Of a stretch of 7,068 nucleotides of DNA, positions 5,932 to 7,068 are shown piece after piece. The stretch's first letter is position 1, and every line of letters starts with the position of its first letter. The notes under the pieces are model-generated. The model was given only the letters and a program-made list of their open reading frames with translations. It did not search any database and was not told where the DNA came from. The position numbers and the translations under genes are program-made. The DNA is taken from assembly GCA_964505305.1 (NCBI GenBank), contig CAZDHE010000030.1, positions 1 through 7,068 of the forward strand, written 5' to 3'. Source of the DNA: JAXHLG01 sp964505305. GTDB taxonomy: Bacteria > Patescibacteriota > Minisyncoccia > Moranbacterales > DUUL01.

Positions 5932-7068
5932 ATGGAAAAGATTAATGAGGAAATATTCAAGGCTTATGATATTAGGGGAATTTATCCCGAGGAAATTGAT
6001 GAAAAGACAGTTTATAACATTGGCCGGGCATTGGTTGATTATTTAAAAGCTAAGAAAATTGTGGTTGGCAGGGATATTAGAAATTCTTCCGAGAGCCTGG
6101 AAAAGGCTTTGGTAGAAGGAATAACAGATGGCGGGTGCGATGCTGTCTTGCTTGGATTGTCTACTACTCCTATGATTTATTTTGCTTCCGGTAAATTAGA
6201 GGTGGATGCCGGCGTAATTATTACGGCTTCTCATAATCCGGCTGAGTATAATGGATTAAAACTTTGCAAGAAAGAAGCAGTTCCGATCGGAGAAGGAAGC
6301 GGAATGGAGGAGATAAAAGAAATTGCCGTTAAAGGAAAATTTCAAGAAGTTGAAGAGAAGGGATTTGCCCGTAAAAATGACGAGATAAGACGAAGATACA
6401 TAGGCTATATGACCGGCTTTTTTGAAACAGGAAAAGATCGGAAAAAAATTGTAGTTGATTACGCCAATGCTATGGGGATTTTGGATAGAGAAGTTTTCGA
6501 ACAATTTCCCGAAGAGCTGGAAGCGTCCTATCTTTATGAAGATTTTAACGGCAATTTTCCCCATCATGAAGCTAATCCTCTAAAAACGGAAACGCTGGAA
6601 AAATTACAAAAAAAAGTAATTCAAAAAAAAGCCGATTTGGGAATCTCCTATGACGGAGACGCCGATAGAGTTGGCTTTGTTGATGAAGAAGGCGAAATTG
6701 TTCCTATGGATTTCACCACGGCTTTAATTGGAAAAGAAATTCTTAAGAAACACCCCGGGGGACTAGTTTTGGTAGATTTGAGGAGTTCCAACGCAGTTAA
6801 GGAATTTTTGGAAGAAGCCGGGGGGCGAGTCGAGTATTGTAGAGTGGGACACTCTTTAATTAAGGCTCAGATGAGAAAACAAAGAGCCGTTTTTGCCGGG
6901 GAGTTGTCGGGGCATTATTTTTTTGAGGAAAATTTTAAAGCCGAGATGAGTACCTTGGCGGTAATTATGATTTTGAATCTTCTGAGCGAGACTGGTAAAA
7001 CCATGTCAGAGTCAGTTAAAGAGCTTAGGAAATATTCTCATTCAGGTGAAATTAACTCGGAAGTAAAA
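5932..7068 (+). CDS. Phosphomannomutase/phosphoglucomutase (ManB/AlgC-type alpha-D-phosphohexomutase), 3' end outside the window
   Basis: Cytoplasmic phosphohexomutase that interconverts hexose 6-phosphate and hexose 1-phosphate through a phosphoserine enzyme, feeding nucleotide-sugar synthesis. The frame is open for 379 codons to the window edge. Motifs in order: AYDIRGIYP (11-19), GRDIR (46-50), the active-site loop TASHNP (98-103, catalytic S100), the Mg-binding loop DGDADR (241-246; D241, D243, D245), VGHSLIK (305-311) and the sugar-recognition loop GELSGHYFF (323-331). Domains 1-3 are complete. The C-terminal phosphate-binding domain lies beyond the edge, as typical members run about 450-460 residues. 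Mannose versus glucose specificity cannot be read from the loop, and GlmM is less likely, so I give no symbol. The ATG at 5932 gives the usual short lead before AYDIRG; no Shine-Dalgarno precedes it. It lies 86 bp after tsaE. Confidence 0.93.
   Translation, partial: MEKINEEIFKAYDIRGIYPEEIDEKTVYNIGRALVDYLKAKKIVVGRDIRNSSESLEKALVEGITDGGCDAVLLGLSTTPMIYFASGKLEVDAGVIITASHNPAEYNGLKLCKKEAVPIGEGSGMEEIKEIAVKGKFQEVEEKGFARKNDEIRRRYIGYMTGFFETGKDRKKIVVDYANAMGILDREVFEQFPEELEASYLYEDFNGNFPHHEANPLKTETLEKLQKKVIQKKADLGISYDGDADRVGFVDEEGEIVPMDFTTALIGKEILKKHPGGLVLVDLRSSNAVKEFLEEAGGRVEYCRVGHSLIKAQMRKQRAVFAGELSGHYFFEENFKAEMSTLAVIMILNLLSETGKTMSESVKELRKYSHSGEINSEVK

Overview
The window reads like part of the genome of an ultra-small bacterium of the Patescibacteria (Candidate Phyla Radiation), most likely a Parcubacteria-type lineage. 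This is an inference from style: a very large unrecognised helical-repeat protein, AT-rich short tandem repeats between and inside genes, no Shine-Dalgarno sequence at any of the four visible gene starts, and compact same-strand housekeeping genes. No rRNA or marker gene confirms the lineage. Standard stop codons are used, including one TGA at the natural end of murC, so nothing points to a recoded TGA.

Layout, all on the + strand: (1) bases 2-2452 hold the 3' part of a large protein of unknown function, entering from the left edge, with TPR/HEAT-like helices at the front and a compact Cys-containing domain at the end. (2) Bases 2453-2672 are a non-coding, AT-rich spacer with degenerate 7-bp repeats and a weak promoter candidate. 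(3) Bases 2673-3725 encode a secreted protein with a Sec signal peptide, a predicted beta-rich domain and a long charged, coiled-coil tail. (4) Bases 3756-5216 encode MurC, the UDP-N-acetylmuramate--L-alanine ligase. (5) Bases 5294-5845 encode TsaE, the ATPase of tRNA t6A37 synthesis, interrupted by an in-frame insert of about 40 residues built largely from short DNA repeats. (6) From base 5932 to the right edge is a phosphomannomutase/phosphoglucomutase that lacks its C-terminal domain only because the window ends.

Genes 3-6 could form a loose co-directional cluster (gaps of 30, 77 and 86 bp; no convincing terminator). MurC commits UDP-MurNAc to the peptidoglycan precursor. The hexose phosphomutase supplies sugar 1-phosphates for nucleotide sugars used in envelope polymers. 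The secreted protein acts outside the membrane, while TsaE serves translation. The cluster is therefore partly about the cell envelope, but no single new pathway is evident.

The most unusual signals are the repeat-derived insert in TsaE, related heptamer repeats in the spacer upstream of the secreted protein, the change in base skew between the first gene and the rest, and the uncharacterised C-terminal domain of the first protein.
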